From positions 1 to 47,573 of the forward strand of contig JBECLA010000133.1 in the NCBI GenBank assembly GCA_040235565.1: DNA of 47,573 bases, written 5' to 3'. This document shows, piece by piece, positions 26,453-35,568 of this stretch (the first letter of the stretch is position 1; each line of letters begins with the position of its first letter). Source of the DNA: JAHEIJ01 sp040235565 (lineage in GTDB: Bacteria; Pseudomonadota; Gammaproteobacteria; UBA6429; Thiohalophilaceae). The notes under the pieces are model-generated. The model worked only from the letters and a program-made list of their open reading frames with translations, searched no databases and was not told where the DNA came from. Position numbers and translations under genes: made by a program.

Positions 26453-27115
26453 TCAGGAGAATGTATTTTGAATAAATAAAACAACTTCCTGAGGCGACAT
26501 GGGATCGCCTGTTGACGGTTGAAAATAACCTCGTCTTGCAAGCTGGCCATACATATGAATGACTTGTCTAACGGTCATACCATAATCAGGAAAACTTGCG
26601 GCATTCAGTAAAGCAGCGACGATATGAGCGCCAAGTTGGTAGGGGTCCTGATGGCCACGTAACCAGAGCACCTGCATAAGCGTTTTGTTCCGGTAATAAT
26701 GTCCCGGGAAGACCCCCCGTCGATCCAGACGGTTAAACCTATGAAATGGGGTGCCGTCGGAATTGTATTCATAACATGTTCCAAACCGGCTGGTTTCCTC
26801 ACATGTTCCGGGATTGAATCCTGTACCTGCCCAACGATGCGGATTGGCTTTCCAGTAACCTGGACTACGACCACCACAGCTGAGGCGATCATGATCATGA
26901 TCCGACAGATTACCTGACACCCAGGCAGAAGGGGTACACTGGGCGCCCAGAACCGGGCGACTTGCCACCGTCATCATCAGGGGCGTGGCGACAGCCGCAC
27001 CTTTGAGGATGCGACGACGGTGCTCGAATTGACCGCCGGGGGCTTCAGAACCTTCGGTCGCCATACCCTGGACTGAATTATTCGCAGAATTGATATTTTC
27101 TTTGTTATCAGACAC
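26453..27115 (-). CDS. Tat-type exported protein with GYWK motif, HPr-rel-A operon
   Basis: 220 residues. Residues 33-39 (RRRILKG) followed by a hydrophobic stretch (40-52) and a VLGAQ cleavage site fit a twin-arginine signal; the predicted mature chain starts near residue 59. Four cysteines (C60, C80, C105, C114) could form two disulfides. A SPGYWKANPHRW motif (84-95) resembles the PGYWKNH-type motif of several uncharacterised exported proteins. The C-terminal half is mostly helical. Start GTG with GGGGGA upstream; the PqqD-like gene begins 18 bases later. Function unknown; by position it is the most likely client of the kinase/PqqD-like pair. Confidence 0.8.
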   Translation of the reverse strand: MSDNKENINSANNSVQGMATEGSEAPGGQFEHRRRILKGAAVATPLMMTVASRPVLGAQCTPSAWVSGNLSDHDHDRLSCGGRSPGYWKANPHRWAGTGFNPGTCEETSRFGTCYEYNSDGTPFHRFNRLDRRGVFPGHYYRNKTLMQVLWLRGHQDPYQLGAHIVAALLNAASFPDYGMTVRQVIHMYGQLARRGYFQPSTGDPMSPQEVVLFIQNTFS

Positions 27116-27406
27116 TTACGATCCCCCACCTATTATCCATAATTTGAAAAAAATTACTTACTATTCGACACCACTAAGTATAGTTAAGCCTCTTTTACGC
27201 ATATATAGGATATTGGTTATAAGTCATTAATCTGTCTAACTGATTTAACGAGACTGGAGATAGTGTATTGTTGTCTTGTGACAAATTGTTTTCAAATATT
27301 CTCTATAGATATTATATTGGCATACATAAACATAATTAATTATTTATTAAAATAATATTAAAACCACTTCCGATTAATACTGATTCTGCCGGATATTTTT
27401 ATCACT
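27116..27406. other. AT-rich spacer upstream of the HPr-rel-A operon
   Basis: 291 bases with many A/T runs between the Tat-protein start and the rhombosortase stop. No gene, hairpin terminator or RNA was found. The promoter of the minus-strand operon should lie in the part next to 27116; the best -10-like word, TATACT near 27176 on the minus strand, lacks a good -35 box. Confidence 0.5.
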
Positions 27407-28003
27407 TTATTCTGCCGAAAGCTTTTTCAAATATAAAGCGACTATCAAACCACCAATCGCCCCGTAAAGGTGGGCTTCAGTAATAACACGGGCTCCACTC
27501 AACTCTCCAGAACCAGGAAGCGGGCCACCAAGCTGTTCCCACGCCAACTTGGATAATAGCAAGATCAATAAGATCCAGCCTCTGGCAGCGTTGGAGCGAA
27601 GCTGGAGGATCGCACCACCGGCAAAATAGCCATGCAATACCCCAGACAATCCCATGTACCATTTTATTTCGGGATGAAACACGAGAAGCCCAATATCGAT
27701 ACCCACAATACTCCCTAATGTAAGCAGCATCCAGGTTCGTAGAGTTAAAATGTCCTTGAAGAACAACCAGACGAGAAAAAGACCAGCAAGATTTAACGCA
27801 AAATGCGACCAGGTCACATGCACAAAATGCCCACTCACGAGTCGCCATAATTGTCCTGAAAGAATGTCATCTTGCTGATACTGAAAAAATGAGAATTGCT
27901 CATCATCGACAAATTGTAATGTCAGCATCCCAAGAACCAGGGATAACAGGAAAAATATCTCTCGGAAATGACCTGACAAATACCTGTCTATGAATATTCT
28001 CAT
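27407..28003 (-). CDS. rrtA: Rhombosortase (rhomboid-family intramembrane protease)
   Basis: 198 residues with about six transmembrane segments. Catalytic pair: S120 in GLSGVLHG and H178 in TEAHLYGAIGG; the WRLVSGHFVHVTWSHFALN loop (about 53-71) is the rhombosortase version of the rhomboid N-terminal motif. Rhombosortases process proteins with a GlyGly-CTERM tail; no such tail was seen among the proteins in this window. The ATG at 28003 has no strong ribosome site. It is transcribed away from the acyl-CoA ligase across about 120 bases. Family call is good; the client is unknown. Confidence 0.85.
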   Translation of the reverse strand: MRIFIDRYLSGHFREIFFLLSLVLGMLTLQFVDDEQFSFFQYQQDDILSGQLWRLVSGHFVHVTWSHFALNLAGLFLVWLFFKDILTLRTWMLLTLGSIVGIDIGLLVFHPEIKWYMGLSGVLHGYFAGGAILQLRSNAARGWILLILLLSKLAWEQLGGPLPGSGELSGARVITEAHLYGAIGGLIVALYLKKLSAE

Positions 28004-28122
28004 AGTTCTGATTAATTACATAAAAATTCCAGACAGTACAACTATATTTTTTCGCTTTCCGATATTATTTTAATTGAATACAATTAATTGAAATTCTCGA
28101 TTTTAATCCAGTAAAGTTGGTT

Positions 28123-29706
28123 ATGAACGTGCTATTACACCACCTGATTGAACAATCAGCAAATAACAATCCAGACAAGGAAGCACTCGTCTTCAAAAAC
28201 CTGGCGATGAGTTATGCTGAGTTGGCTCAATATGTCGAACAGGTTTCTCGTAGTCTGAATGCCCTTGGTCTATCCCGACATGAACGCGTTGCTGTATATC
28301 TGCCAAAACATTTCGAGACAGTAATCGCTTTTTTTGCGACCTCCAAAGCGGGATGTGTGTTTGTACCAGTCAACCCGATTCTCAAGGCACAACAGGTTAC
28401 TCATATTTTGCGTGATTGCAACGCGCGTATCCTGATTACTAACAAGATGCGTTTCGAGGGGTTAGAGACCGAACTGGCAGAGTGTCATGATTTACAAACA
28501 ATAATTCTCATCGATAGCGATGAGACTTCCATCAAACATGTTTCAACCGTCAATATAGTAGCGTGGTCAAATCTTTTGGTCGCATCAGAACGTAAAATCC
28601 GAGAGCACACAATTGATACTGATATGGCGGCCATTCTTTACACTTCTGGCAGTACGGGTAAACCGAAAGGCGTGGTTTTGTCACATCGTAATATGGTTAC
28701 CGGCGCCCAAAGTGTAGCGCAATATCTTGATAACCGCGCCGAAGATCGTCTCCTGGCGGCCTTGCCGTTTAGTTTTGATTATGGCTTCAGTCAGCTGACT
28801 ACTACTTTCAATGTCGGAGCTACCACAGTCCTGATGGACTACTTGCTGCCGCGGGATGTTATCAAAGCCGTGGGCCGTGAGAAAATAACCGGTTTAGCTG
28901 CGGTACCGCCATTATGGATTCAGCTCGCACAACAACCTTGGCCGGAGGAAGCCCGGAACTCACTGCGTTATATCACCAACTCTGGCGGAGCTATGCCACT
29001 TTCCACCCTGGCCAAACTCCAAACCTCTCTTCCCCGAACGCAAATGTTTCTCATGTATGGACTTACTGAAGCTTTTCGTTCTACTTATTTACCTCCGGAA
29101 GAGCTTGCGCATCGTCCTGAGTCGATGGGCAAGGCAATACCAAATGCCGAGATCATGGTCGTCCGCGAGGATGGCAGTCCCTGTGCAGCGGGAGAACCGG
29201 GAGAACTGGTCCATCGAGGCTCACTGGTGGCACTGGGTTACTGGAATGATCCGGACAAGACCGCTGAACGCTTCAAACCCGTACCGATGCCGAACCCGGC
29301 TATTCCATTGACTGAGATCGCAGTCTGGTCCGGGGATACGGTAAAAATGGATGAGGAAGGTTATTTATACTTTATCAGTCGTAAAGATGAGATGATCAAG
29401 ACTTCCGGCTATCGGGTCAGTCCAACCGAGGTTGAAGAAGTGATTTACACCAGCAATATGGTTGGAGAAGCCGTTGCGGTGGGTGTGCCGCATCCGGAAT
29501 TAGGCCAGGCTATTCTCGTACTCGCTACCACTGGAGGCGATTCAAATCTTAATAGCGAGGGGATACTTGATCATTGCAAACGTGAATTACCCGGTTTCAT
29601 GGTTCCTGCCGATATCATCCGGCTTGATTCCTTACCACGAAATCCAAATGGAAAAATTGACCGAAAACATTTGGCGACTGAGTACAAGAATCATTTCAAA
29701 AAATAA
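28123..29706 (+). CDS. Acyl-CoA ligase (AMP-forming), exosortase-A-associated type
   Basis: Adenylating enzyme activating a carboxylic acid as acyl-AMP and then a thioester. Motifs: YTSGSTGKPKGVVLSH (A3 core, near residue 180), MYGLTEAFRST (A5), WSGDTVKMDEEGYLYFISR with KTSGYRVSP (A7-A8) and NPNGKIDRK with the conserved lysine near the C-terminus. The ATG at 28123 is preferred over the TTG two codons earlier. About 527 residues. Such ligases pair with the PLP decarboxylase that follows in exosortase A gene sets. An acyl carrier protein and the two hydrolases that usually accompany them are absent here, so the carboxylic acid substrate and acceptor are unknown. Confidence 0.88.
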   Translation: MNVLLHHLIEQSANNNPDKEALVFKNLAMSYAELAQYVEQVSRSLNALGLSRHERVAVYLPKHFETVIAFFATSKAGCVFVPVNPILKAQQVTHILRDCNARILITNKMRFEGLETELAECHDLQTIILIDSDETSIKHVSTVNIVAWSNLLVASERKIREHTIDTDMAAILYTSGSTGKPKGVVLSHRNMVTGAQSVAQYLDNRAEDRLLAALPFSFDYGFSQLTTTFNVGATTVLMDYLLPRDVIKAVGREKITGLAAVPPLWIQLAQQPWPEEARNSLRYITNSGGAMPLSTLAKLQTSLPRTQMFLMYGLTEAFRSTYLPPEELAHRPESMGKAIPNAEIMVVREDGSPCAAGEPGELVHRGSLVALGYWNDPDKTAERFKPVPMPNPAIPLTEIAVWSGDTVKMDEEGYLYFISRKDEMIKTSGYRVSPTEVEEVIYTSNMVGEAVAVGVPHPELGQAILVLATTGGDSNLNSEGILDHCKRELPGFMVPADIIRLDSLPRNPNGKIDRKHLATEYKNHFKK

Positions 29707-29728
29707 TAAACGCTGAAATTCGACCATC

Positions 29729-30985
29729 ATGAACACAAAGACAAAACCCGGCCATATACCCATGGACCAATTTCCGAGCGCTAACGGGGAGTTGCTAGTT
29801 GGCGGCATCCCTGTCAGCAGTTTGGTTGAAAAAGCAGGCAAAACACCTTTCTATGCCTATGACCAGCAGCTAATTACAGATCGAATTGAGTTGTTGCGCA
29901 AACATCTTCCGCCTGACATTCATCTCCACTATGCCATTAAAGCCAATCCTATGCCCGAAGTGGTACAACATCTGGCAGGTCTGGTGGATGGCTTCGATCT
30001 CGCCTCTGCTGGAGAAATGAGAGTGGCGCTGCAAACCAGGATGCCGGTAGACAAAATCAGCTTTGCAGGACCTGGAAAAACTGATGCTGAATTATATGAG
30101 GCCATTCAGGCAGGGGTTATCGTTAATCTGGAATCTGAAAATGAAATGCAGCGCATGGCTGCTTTGGCGGATCAATCAGGAATCACACCCAGAGTCGCGA
30201 TTCGAGTCAACCCTGATTATGAACTCAAATCTTCAGGTATGAAAATGGGAGGCGGCCCCAAACAGTTTGGCGTTGATGCCGAGCGGGTTCCTGACATGCT
30301 AAACAAGATGAAATCGCTCAATCTTGATTTTCATGGTTTCCATATCTTTTGGGGTTCACAGAACTTGAATGAAGAGGCCATTAAAGAAGCTCATAGTAAA
30401 ACCTTCGAACTAGCTATAAAACTGAGTAAACACGCACCCTCCCCTGTCAAGATGTTGAATATTGGCGGTGGTCTGGGCATCCCCTATTTCCCGGGAGAAA
30501 AAAGACTAAATCTGGAGGTCATTGGAGAAAACCTGCGGAAGCTATTGCCGGCTCTCACCGCCGCGCTTCCAGATGCTGAAATTGTTACGGAATTGGGGCG
30601 ATTCATCGTTGGTGAAGCCGGTGTTTATATATGCAAAATTATCGACAAAAAAATGTCAAGAGGAGAGATCTTTATCGTTACCGACGGCGGCATGCATCAC
30701 CACCTCGCAGCATCAGGGAACTTCGGTCAAGTTATTAGGAAGAACTATCCGGTCAACATCGCCAACCGAATAAATAGTCCAGAAACGGAAATAGTCAACA
30801 TTGTCGGGCCCTTATGCACTCCTCTTGATATTCTAGCCAACAAGATGGAATTACCCAAAGCCGAGATAGGGGACCTGGTTGTCGTTTTTCAATCTGGCGC
30901 TTATGGATTAACCGCCAGTCCATTGGCATTTTTAAGCCACCCACCACCTGCAGAGTTGTTTGTGAGTGGTAATGAAGATAATTAA
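29729..30985 (+). CDS. PLP-dependent amino-acid decarboxylase, exosortase-A-associated type
   Basis: Fold type III (alanine racemase-like) decarboxylase, related to diaminopimelate and ornithine decarboxylases. The PLP lysine is K71 in YAIKANP; further motifs are SAGEM, the GFHIFWGSQNL segment (catalytic histidine), NIGGGLGIPY (phosphate-binding glycines) and GPLCTPLD with a C-terminal tyrosine in GAYGLTASP. Length 418 residues is normal. It lies 22 bases after the acyl-CoA ligase in the same direction, as in other exosortase A loci, where they are thought to build an amino-acid-derived group; the exact product is not known. The following 140-base spacer to the flippase gene holds nothing recognised. 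Confidence 0.9.
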   Translation: MNTKTKPGHIPMDQFPSANGELLVGGIPVSSLVEKAGKTPFYAYDQQLITDRIELLRKHLPPDIHLHYAIKANPMPEVVQHLAGLVDGFDLASAGEMRVALQTRMPVDKISFAGPGKTDAELYEAIQAGVIVNLESENEMQRMAALADQSGITPRVAIRVNPDYELKSSGMKMGGGPKQFGVDAERVPDMLNKMKSLNLDFHGFHIFWGSQNLNEEAIKEAHSKTFELAIKLSKHAPSPVKMLNIGGGLGIPYFPGEKRLNLEVIGENLRKLLPALTAALPDAEIVTELGRFIVGEAGVYICKIIDKKMSRGEIFIVTDGGMHHHLAASGNFGQVIRKNYPVNIANRINSPETEIVNIVGPLCTPLDILANKMELPKAEIGDLVVVFQSGAYGLTASPLAFLSHPPPAELFVSGNEDN

Positions 30986-31125
30986 ATCACAATGGTCGTT
31001 ATGTATACCAGGCCTTGCTTTTCCTAAAAATACATAATCTAAATTACCTTCGCCATGACGAATTGAATTATCATTAATTGTCATGCAATGCCTTGTCCAA
31101 TAACCAAATATGAGAAACAAGATTA

Positions 31126-32631
31126 ATGTCGTCAATAGGCACCAAGATAGCTAAAGGCGCCATTTGGATGGTTCTGTTCAAGTTTACCGAACGGAGCCTC
31201 GGGATAGTAAGCACTATAATACTTGCCAGACTTCTTATCCCGGAAGACTTCGGTCTGATAGCAATGGCCATGTCAATCATCGCTATACTCGAATTGTTTA
31301 GCGCTTTTGGATTTGACATGGCATTGATTCAAAAACAGGATGCTGATAGCAACGACTACAATACCGCCTGGACGTTCAATCTCATCCTTGCTCTCGTGAT
31401 TACCACGCTTATGGTGATATTGGCCAGCCCGGCTGCGCTTTTTTATGAAGAACCACGTCTGGAAAATGTAATATACATCCTTGCTATAGGTACCTTAATT
31501 TCCGGATTTGAAAATATCGGTGTAGTTGCATTTCGAAAAGAACTTGAATTCAACAAGGAATTCAAGTTTCTGCTTGGAAAAAAGTTAATTGCATTCTGTG
31601 TTACTGTCCCATTGGCGATTATACTGCGTAACTATTGGGCGCTTGTTTTCGGAATAATAGCCGGGAAAGTCGGTTCGGTGTTACTCAGTTACTATATTCA
31701 TAAATACCGACCCAGATTTGATCTTTCTTCCAGAAACGAATTATTTCACTTTTCCAAGTGGCTGTTGATAAATAATTTTTTATATTTTTTCAGGCTGCGC
31801 TCAGCAGATTTCATCATTGGCAAGCTCGCCGGGTCACATACACTGGGTATATATACTGTCGCTTTTGAAATTGCCACACTACCAACAAATGAGTTAATTG
31901 CACCAATTAACAGGGCCGTATACCCGGGTTATTCAAAAATTTCGGATAACTTGAAATCTCTACAGACCGTATTTCTTAATGTCATATCTATAATCACGTT
32001 GTTTGCGGTTCCGGCGGGGATTGGAATTGTTGCAACCGCCGACTTACTCGTTGTTGTGTTTCTGGGAACTAAATGGCTTGAAGCGATTCCACTTATGAAA
32101 ATCATTGCCTTTTACGGCATATTCACGGCCCTGATTACCAATACTTCCTACGTATATCTTGCTGTAGGCAAGGCAAGGATTACGACCTTGTTATCGACAA
32201 TATATATTATATTGTTATTACCTTGCTTGATGTGGCTCACTCTGGAATACGGTGTTGAAGGTGCGGCCTGGGCATATTTTATTGCTTCCGCAATAAGCCT
32301 TCCATTTTATTTTGCCAAAATCTTCTATCATCTCAAGCTACAGTTTTTTACTTTCGTGAAATTCGTTTGGCGCCCAATGGTGTCCAGTGCCATCATGTAC
32401 CTGGTTGTTAAATTATTTATAAATGAAACTCACGTATCAGATGATATTATAAATAAGATTGTCATACTGTTTTCTGCAGTCGCTATTGGCGCATTGACAT
32501 ATACGACAATATTAATATTATTGTGGTTTTTTTCTTCGCGTCCGTCAGGTGCAGAATTGGCTATTCTTGAAAAAATCTATCCGCGCTTGCCTGAAGTTTT
32601 AAAATTTAAATTTCTCAATCCTGATAGGTAA
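31126..32631 (+). CDS. Polysaccharide flippase (Wzx/MATE-like)
   Basis: 501 residues, hydrophobic throughout with an estimated 12-14 transmembrane segments; polysaccharide-synthase/Wzx-type N-terminus (KGAIWMVLFKFTERSLGIVSTIILARLL, residues about 10-37) and the SIIAILELFSAFGFDMALIQ segment typical of lipopolysaccharide/polysaccharide exporters. It should flip undecaprenyl-linked repeat units across the inner membrane. Strongly AT-rich compared with the first 22 kb. It converges with the PIG-L gene at a three-base gap and is the only flippase seen; no polymerase (Wzy) gene is in the window. Confidence 0.88.
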   Translation: MSSIGTKIAKGAIWMVLFKFTERSLGIVSTIILARLLIPEDFGLIAMAMSIIAILELFSAFGFDMALIQKQDADSNDYNTAWTFNLILALVITTLMVILASPAALFYEEPRLENVIYILAIGTLISGFENIGVVAFRKELEFNKEFKFLLGKKLIAFCVTVPLAIILRNYWALVFGIIAGKVGSVLLSYYIHKYRPRFDLSSRNELFHFSKWLLINNFLYFFRLRSADFIIGKLAGSHTLGIYTVAFEIATLPTNELIAPINRAVYPGYSKISDNLKSLQTVFLNVISIITLFAVPAGIGIVATADLLVVVFLGTKWLEAIPLMKIIAFYGIFTALITNTSYVYLAVGKARITTLLSTIYIILLLPCLMWLTLEYGVEGAAWAYFIASAISLPFYFAKIFYHLKLQFFTFVKFVWRPMVSSAIMYLVVKLFINETHVSDDIINKIVILFSAVAIGALTYTTILILLWFFSSRPSGAELAILEKIYPRLPEVLKFKFLNPDR

Positions 32632-32634
32632 ATT

Positions 32635-33288
32635 TTAGAGCAACAGTTTTCTACAGTAGAACGCTTCTGCAAAACCTGAATGGGAATTTGCTTCGATACC
32701 TCTCAAACGCATCAGGGATCGAAAGCAATCATCGGTGAACCACTGTTTGTCAAGTTGCGACTGATAATATTTTTTCAGATAAGCTATTTTTAATTCAACA
32801 ATATCACTGTCCAGCTGAACAAAATAATTCGGTGTACCAAGATCGCCGTCATATTTCATGATCTCATACTCGAGTATGAGGTGGTTTCGAAAAGTGTTCC
32901 AGGTCAGGTTAGAAATTGTCCGGTGGTCCTGATGCAAATCATCCCGATAATGGGTAAAGATAATATCTGGTGAAATTTCTCTCTTTAATATTTCAAAATA
33001 GTCTTTTATTTCCGCTCCAATATATGGGAAATATCCGTTTCTGAAGCTTTTTACAATGATATTCGTATCATGAATATTTTCTAAATATGCGTTCGCGCTT
33101 GCCGTAGCCTCTGCCTTTCTTTCTTTAGTTGAACTGAATATAACCCAGGAGAACTTCATATTCGGATATTCTTTTTGAAGTCGCAGGATTGTTCCGCCAC
33201 ACCCAATTTCTATGTCGTCACAGTGCGCCCCAAGAAATAATACTGATTTTGGAGTACTGTTGGTTTTCTCAAGGTAATGTTGCAGCAT
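32635..33288 (-). CDS. PIG-L family deacetylase
   Basis: Zinc-dependent N-deacetylase of the PIG-L/LmbE fold. Motifs: GAHCDDIEIGCGGT (the H-x-D-D metal site) near residues 20-34 and THYRDDLHQDH with the second histidine pair. The frame is open upstream, but residues before 33288 overlap the preceding cytidylyltransferase and are probably not translated; the ATG at 33288 leaves 217 residues. It follows the cytidylyltransferase by 28 bases, so it probably deacetylates a nucleotide sugar or a lipid-linked sugar made here. GC content is low, as in its neighbours. Confidence 0.88.
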   Translation of the reverse strand: MLQHYLEKTNSTPKSVLFLGAHCDDIEIGCGGTILRLQKEYPNMKFSWVIFSSTKERKAEATASANAYLENIHDTNIIVKSFRNGYFPYIGAEIKDYFEILKREISPDIIFTHYRDDLHQDHRTISNLTWNTFRNHLILEYEIMKYDGDLGTPNYFVQLDSDIVELKIAYLKKYYQSQLDKQWFTDDCFRSLMRLRGIEANSHSGFAEAFYCRKLLL

Positions 33289-33316
33289 TGACTTTTCACA
33301 ATAATTATTAATATAT

Positions 33317-34087
33317 CTACCAGACTTGCCATGGCGTTTCGCCAGATTCATACATCGAGTCGAAACGTTTCTTGTCTTTGAATGTGTCCATTGCTGCCCA
33401 GAAACCGGTATACTTGTATCCGAGCAGTTTCTTTTCCGGTATCAGACGCTGAAATGGTTCCTCTACCAATTCCTCTCCATTATGCATGTAGTCAAAGATT
33501 TCATTTCTGAGAATCATAAACCCACCATTTATCCAGAAATCAGAACCTCCCACATGTTCGATATTTGTCACCAGGCCATTCTCATCGCTCTCAACAGCGT
33601 GGAAAGACTGTGATGGCCGCACACTTAAAAAACTGGCAACCACATCATGTTTATTGAAATGCTCGATATATTTATCTAATGGGAGATCTGATAAACCATC
33701 ACTATAGTTCGCCATAAAAACATCATCATCCTTTAAATGTTCTTTTATGGCAAACAAGCGTTGTCCAATGTTTGATTGAGTGCCCGTATCGACAAATGTA
33801 ATTTTCCAGTCATCAATATCACTATTGAACAGGTCAATGTCCTTACCACCATTTGACATAACAAAATCATTAGACATACATTCATTATAATTAAGAAAGA
33901 AGTCCTTTATCATATCGCCACGATATCCAAGGCATAAAATGAATTCTTTATGTCCATAATGTGCATAATACCTCATCAAATGCCAGATTATCGGTCTATA
34001 ACCAATATTAACCAATGGTTTTGGCACAACATCTGAGTACTCTCGCAAGCGAGTTCCCAACCCGCCACAGAATAGTACTACTTTCAT
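33317..34087 (-). CDS. Sugar-1-phosphate cytidylyltransferase (RfbF-like)
   Basis: Nucleotidyltransferase that activates a sugar 1-phosphate, probably glucose 1-phosphate with CTP, for a nucleotide sugar. Motifs: FCGGLGTRLRE (6-16), VPKPLVNIG (catalytic lysine) and EFILCLGYRGDMIKDFFLNY; FMANYSDGLSDLPL supplies the metal-binding aspartate. Length 256 residues matches the RfbF family. No CDP-glucose 4,6-dehydratase (rfbG) or 3-dehydrase (rfbH) is in the window, so the classical 3,6-dideoxyhexose route is not complete here; the epimerase and C-methyltransferase may use its product. CTP specificity is by family, not by a residue I can prove. Confidence 0.85.
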   Translation of the reverse strand: MKVVLFCGGLGTRLREYSDVVPKPLVNIGYRPIIWHLMRYYAHYGHKEFILCLGYRGDMIKDFFLNYNECMSNDFVMSNGGKDIDLFNSDIDDWKITFVDTGTQSNIGQRLFAIKEHLKDDDVFMANYSDGLSDLPLDKYIEHFNKHDVVASFLSVRPSQSFHAVESDENGLVTNIEHVGGSDFWINGGFMILRNEIFDYMHNGEELVEEPFQRLIPEKKLLGYKYTGFWAAMDTFKDKKRFDSMYESGETPWQVW

Positions 34088-34160
34088 ATTTCTCTTCCTC
34101 TCTGATGTTCTGAAATATTTCAGACTATATTCTAAATATCAATAATCAATCTCTGGATAA

Positions 34161-35489
34161 TCATGCAGATGCATTCTTATCGATCAATAAACCGCAATCC
34201 GTCAAATCCAAAGCGGCATTCACTAATATGTCAAAAGTCAGCCCGGAACGTTCGGCGATATCAAGAAGCGAATTATCACCATCTGACAAATTCAATACCC
34301 ATAACAGTGCTAATTGTCTGTTTTCAATATCCCTATGGCCGCCTGTATTTCTGTAAAGTCCACGCTTTCCCAGTTGCGGCTCACCTTTTGGACTGTTATT
34401 GATATACGTTTTGTTATTTTCCAAAACATAAAAAACTTTCATGTACGTCGTATAGGTATCCACAAGGGCTGACTGGTGAATAAGGTCGAGGTTGTCCGCA
34501 GAAGTATGATATTCCGGATAACAGCCGTTGGGAGTTCTGGTTAAACGCCCGACTGGAAGATTAATTCCAGGCGAATTGAACTGTCTTTCATCATATCCCC
34601 AGGGGCTGAAGTCCATGACATCAAATTTTTCGCCTTTATTTTTTAGCACATGCAGGACGGCCCGATCGATTTCCGAATTTTCATTACGCGTCTTTTTGTA
34701 AGTCATGCAGCCATTATCGCCCGCAACGGCTATCACCAGCCCATGACGTATGTTGCCTAAACTTTCTTCATTTTGACTCATCCATGTTATTGATCCAATT
34801 GTCGCAGGAGCAAAAACAAAACGGTAAGAATAATGTAAGTTTTTTTCAGACAAAGATTTGGCAAGAAACGTTGCCAGTGAAATTCCTGTCAGATTGTCAT
34901 TACATAATGAGGGGTGACAACAATGGGTAAATACCAGAATTTCTTCTTTATTTGTTCCCGGGATATAGTATTCCGCATATGTCAGACTCCCGTTTGTGTG
35001 TTCGGCATCAATAAAGACATCATAGACTTCGTCTTGCATTGACGTAAGTTGATTATGCGACATGCAAAAACCCCAGTTTGGGTTATAATATGACGTTCGA
35101 TACGGTACCCAGTCCGGGTTCTCTGGCAATGTATAAATGTGCTTTATTAACTCACTAAGGGCTATAGTCTTGTTAATTGGTTGACTATAATTTAATACGT
35201 GCAAGTTACTTTTCTTGAAGTCAACTACCTTGTTACCTTTTTTGTCTTTTATATATGCATCTCTGATATTCCATTCTTGCGGTATGACCCAATCAAATAC
35301 TTGCGTACCAGTTGGCACTTCCTGTACTTTCAGCGGGATATGTTTTTGTATTATTGAAAATGTTTCGCGAACCCCGTCCCCGGTAATACTACGACAAATA
35401 GGAAATAGTTCTTCAATTAGTTGATAGACACTGTCTCCAATCTGATTTTGCTCGGTTTTATCTGAATTATACACCTGCAAGATGCCCAT
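34161..35489 (-). CDS. DUF4910 metallopeptidase-like protein
   Basis: 442 residues, related to M28-type zinc aminopeptidases. Probable metal ligands lie in FTHCCHPSLCNDNLTG (H189, H192, N197, D198), with GDNGCMTY and PEYHTSADN later; an inserted DUF2172-like segment precedes the first and a winged-helix-like C-terminus (SLLDIAERSGLTFDILVNAA) follows. The C-terminal domain resembles a transcription-factor-type helix-turn-helix, but its role is unknown. Such genes repeatedly occur in surface polysaccharide clusters, suggesting amide hydrolysis on a sugar or aminoacyl-sugar rather than protein digestion; that is inference. No signal peptide is seen. Confidence 0.8.
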   Translation of the reverse strand: MGILQVYNSDKTEQNQIGDSVYQLIEELFPICRSITGDGVRETFSIIQKHIPLKVQEVPTGTQVFDWVIPQEWNIRDAYIKDKKGNKVVDFKKSNLHVLNYSQPINKTIALSELIKHIYTLPENPDWVPYRTSYYNPNWGFCMSHNQLTSMQDEVYDVFIDAEHTNGSLTYAEYYIPGTNKEEILVFTHCCHPSLCNDNLTGISLATFLAKSLSEKNLHYSYRFVFAPATIGSITWMSQNEESLGNIRHGLVIAVAGDNGCMTYKKTRNENSEIDRAVLHVLKNKGEKFDVMDFSPWGYDERQFNSPGINLPVGRLTRTPNGCYPEYHTSADNLDLIHQSALVDTYTTYMKVFYVLENNKTYINNSPKGEPQLGKRGLYRNTGGHRDIENRQLALLWVLNLSDGDNSLLDIAERSGLTFDILVNAALDLTDCGLLIDKNASA

Positions 35490-35568
35490 ACAGTTAAGGC
35501 AATTTAAATTAATAATTTGCCGATTTATCTAATACAAAAGTCTCGAAATACATTAAACTAACGAAGTA

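Noticed and set aside
33289..33351. 21-residue N-terminal extension of the PIG-L deacetylase
   Set aside because: It overlaps the end of the cytidylyltransferase gene and precedes the first family motif without support.
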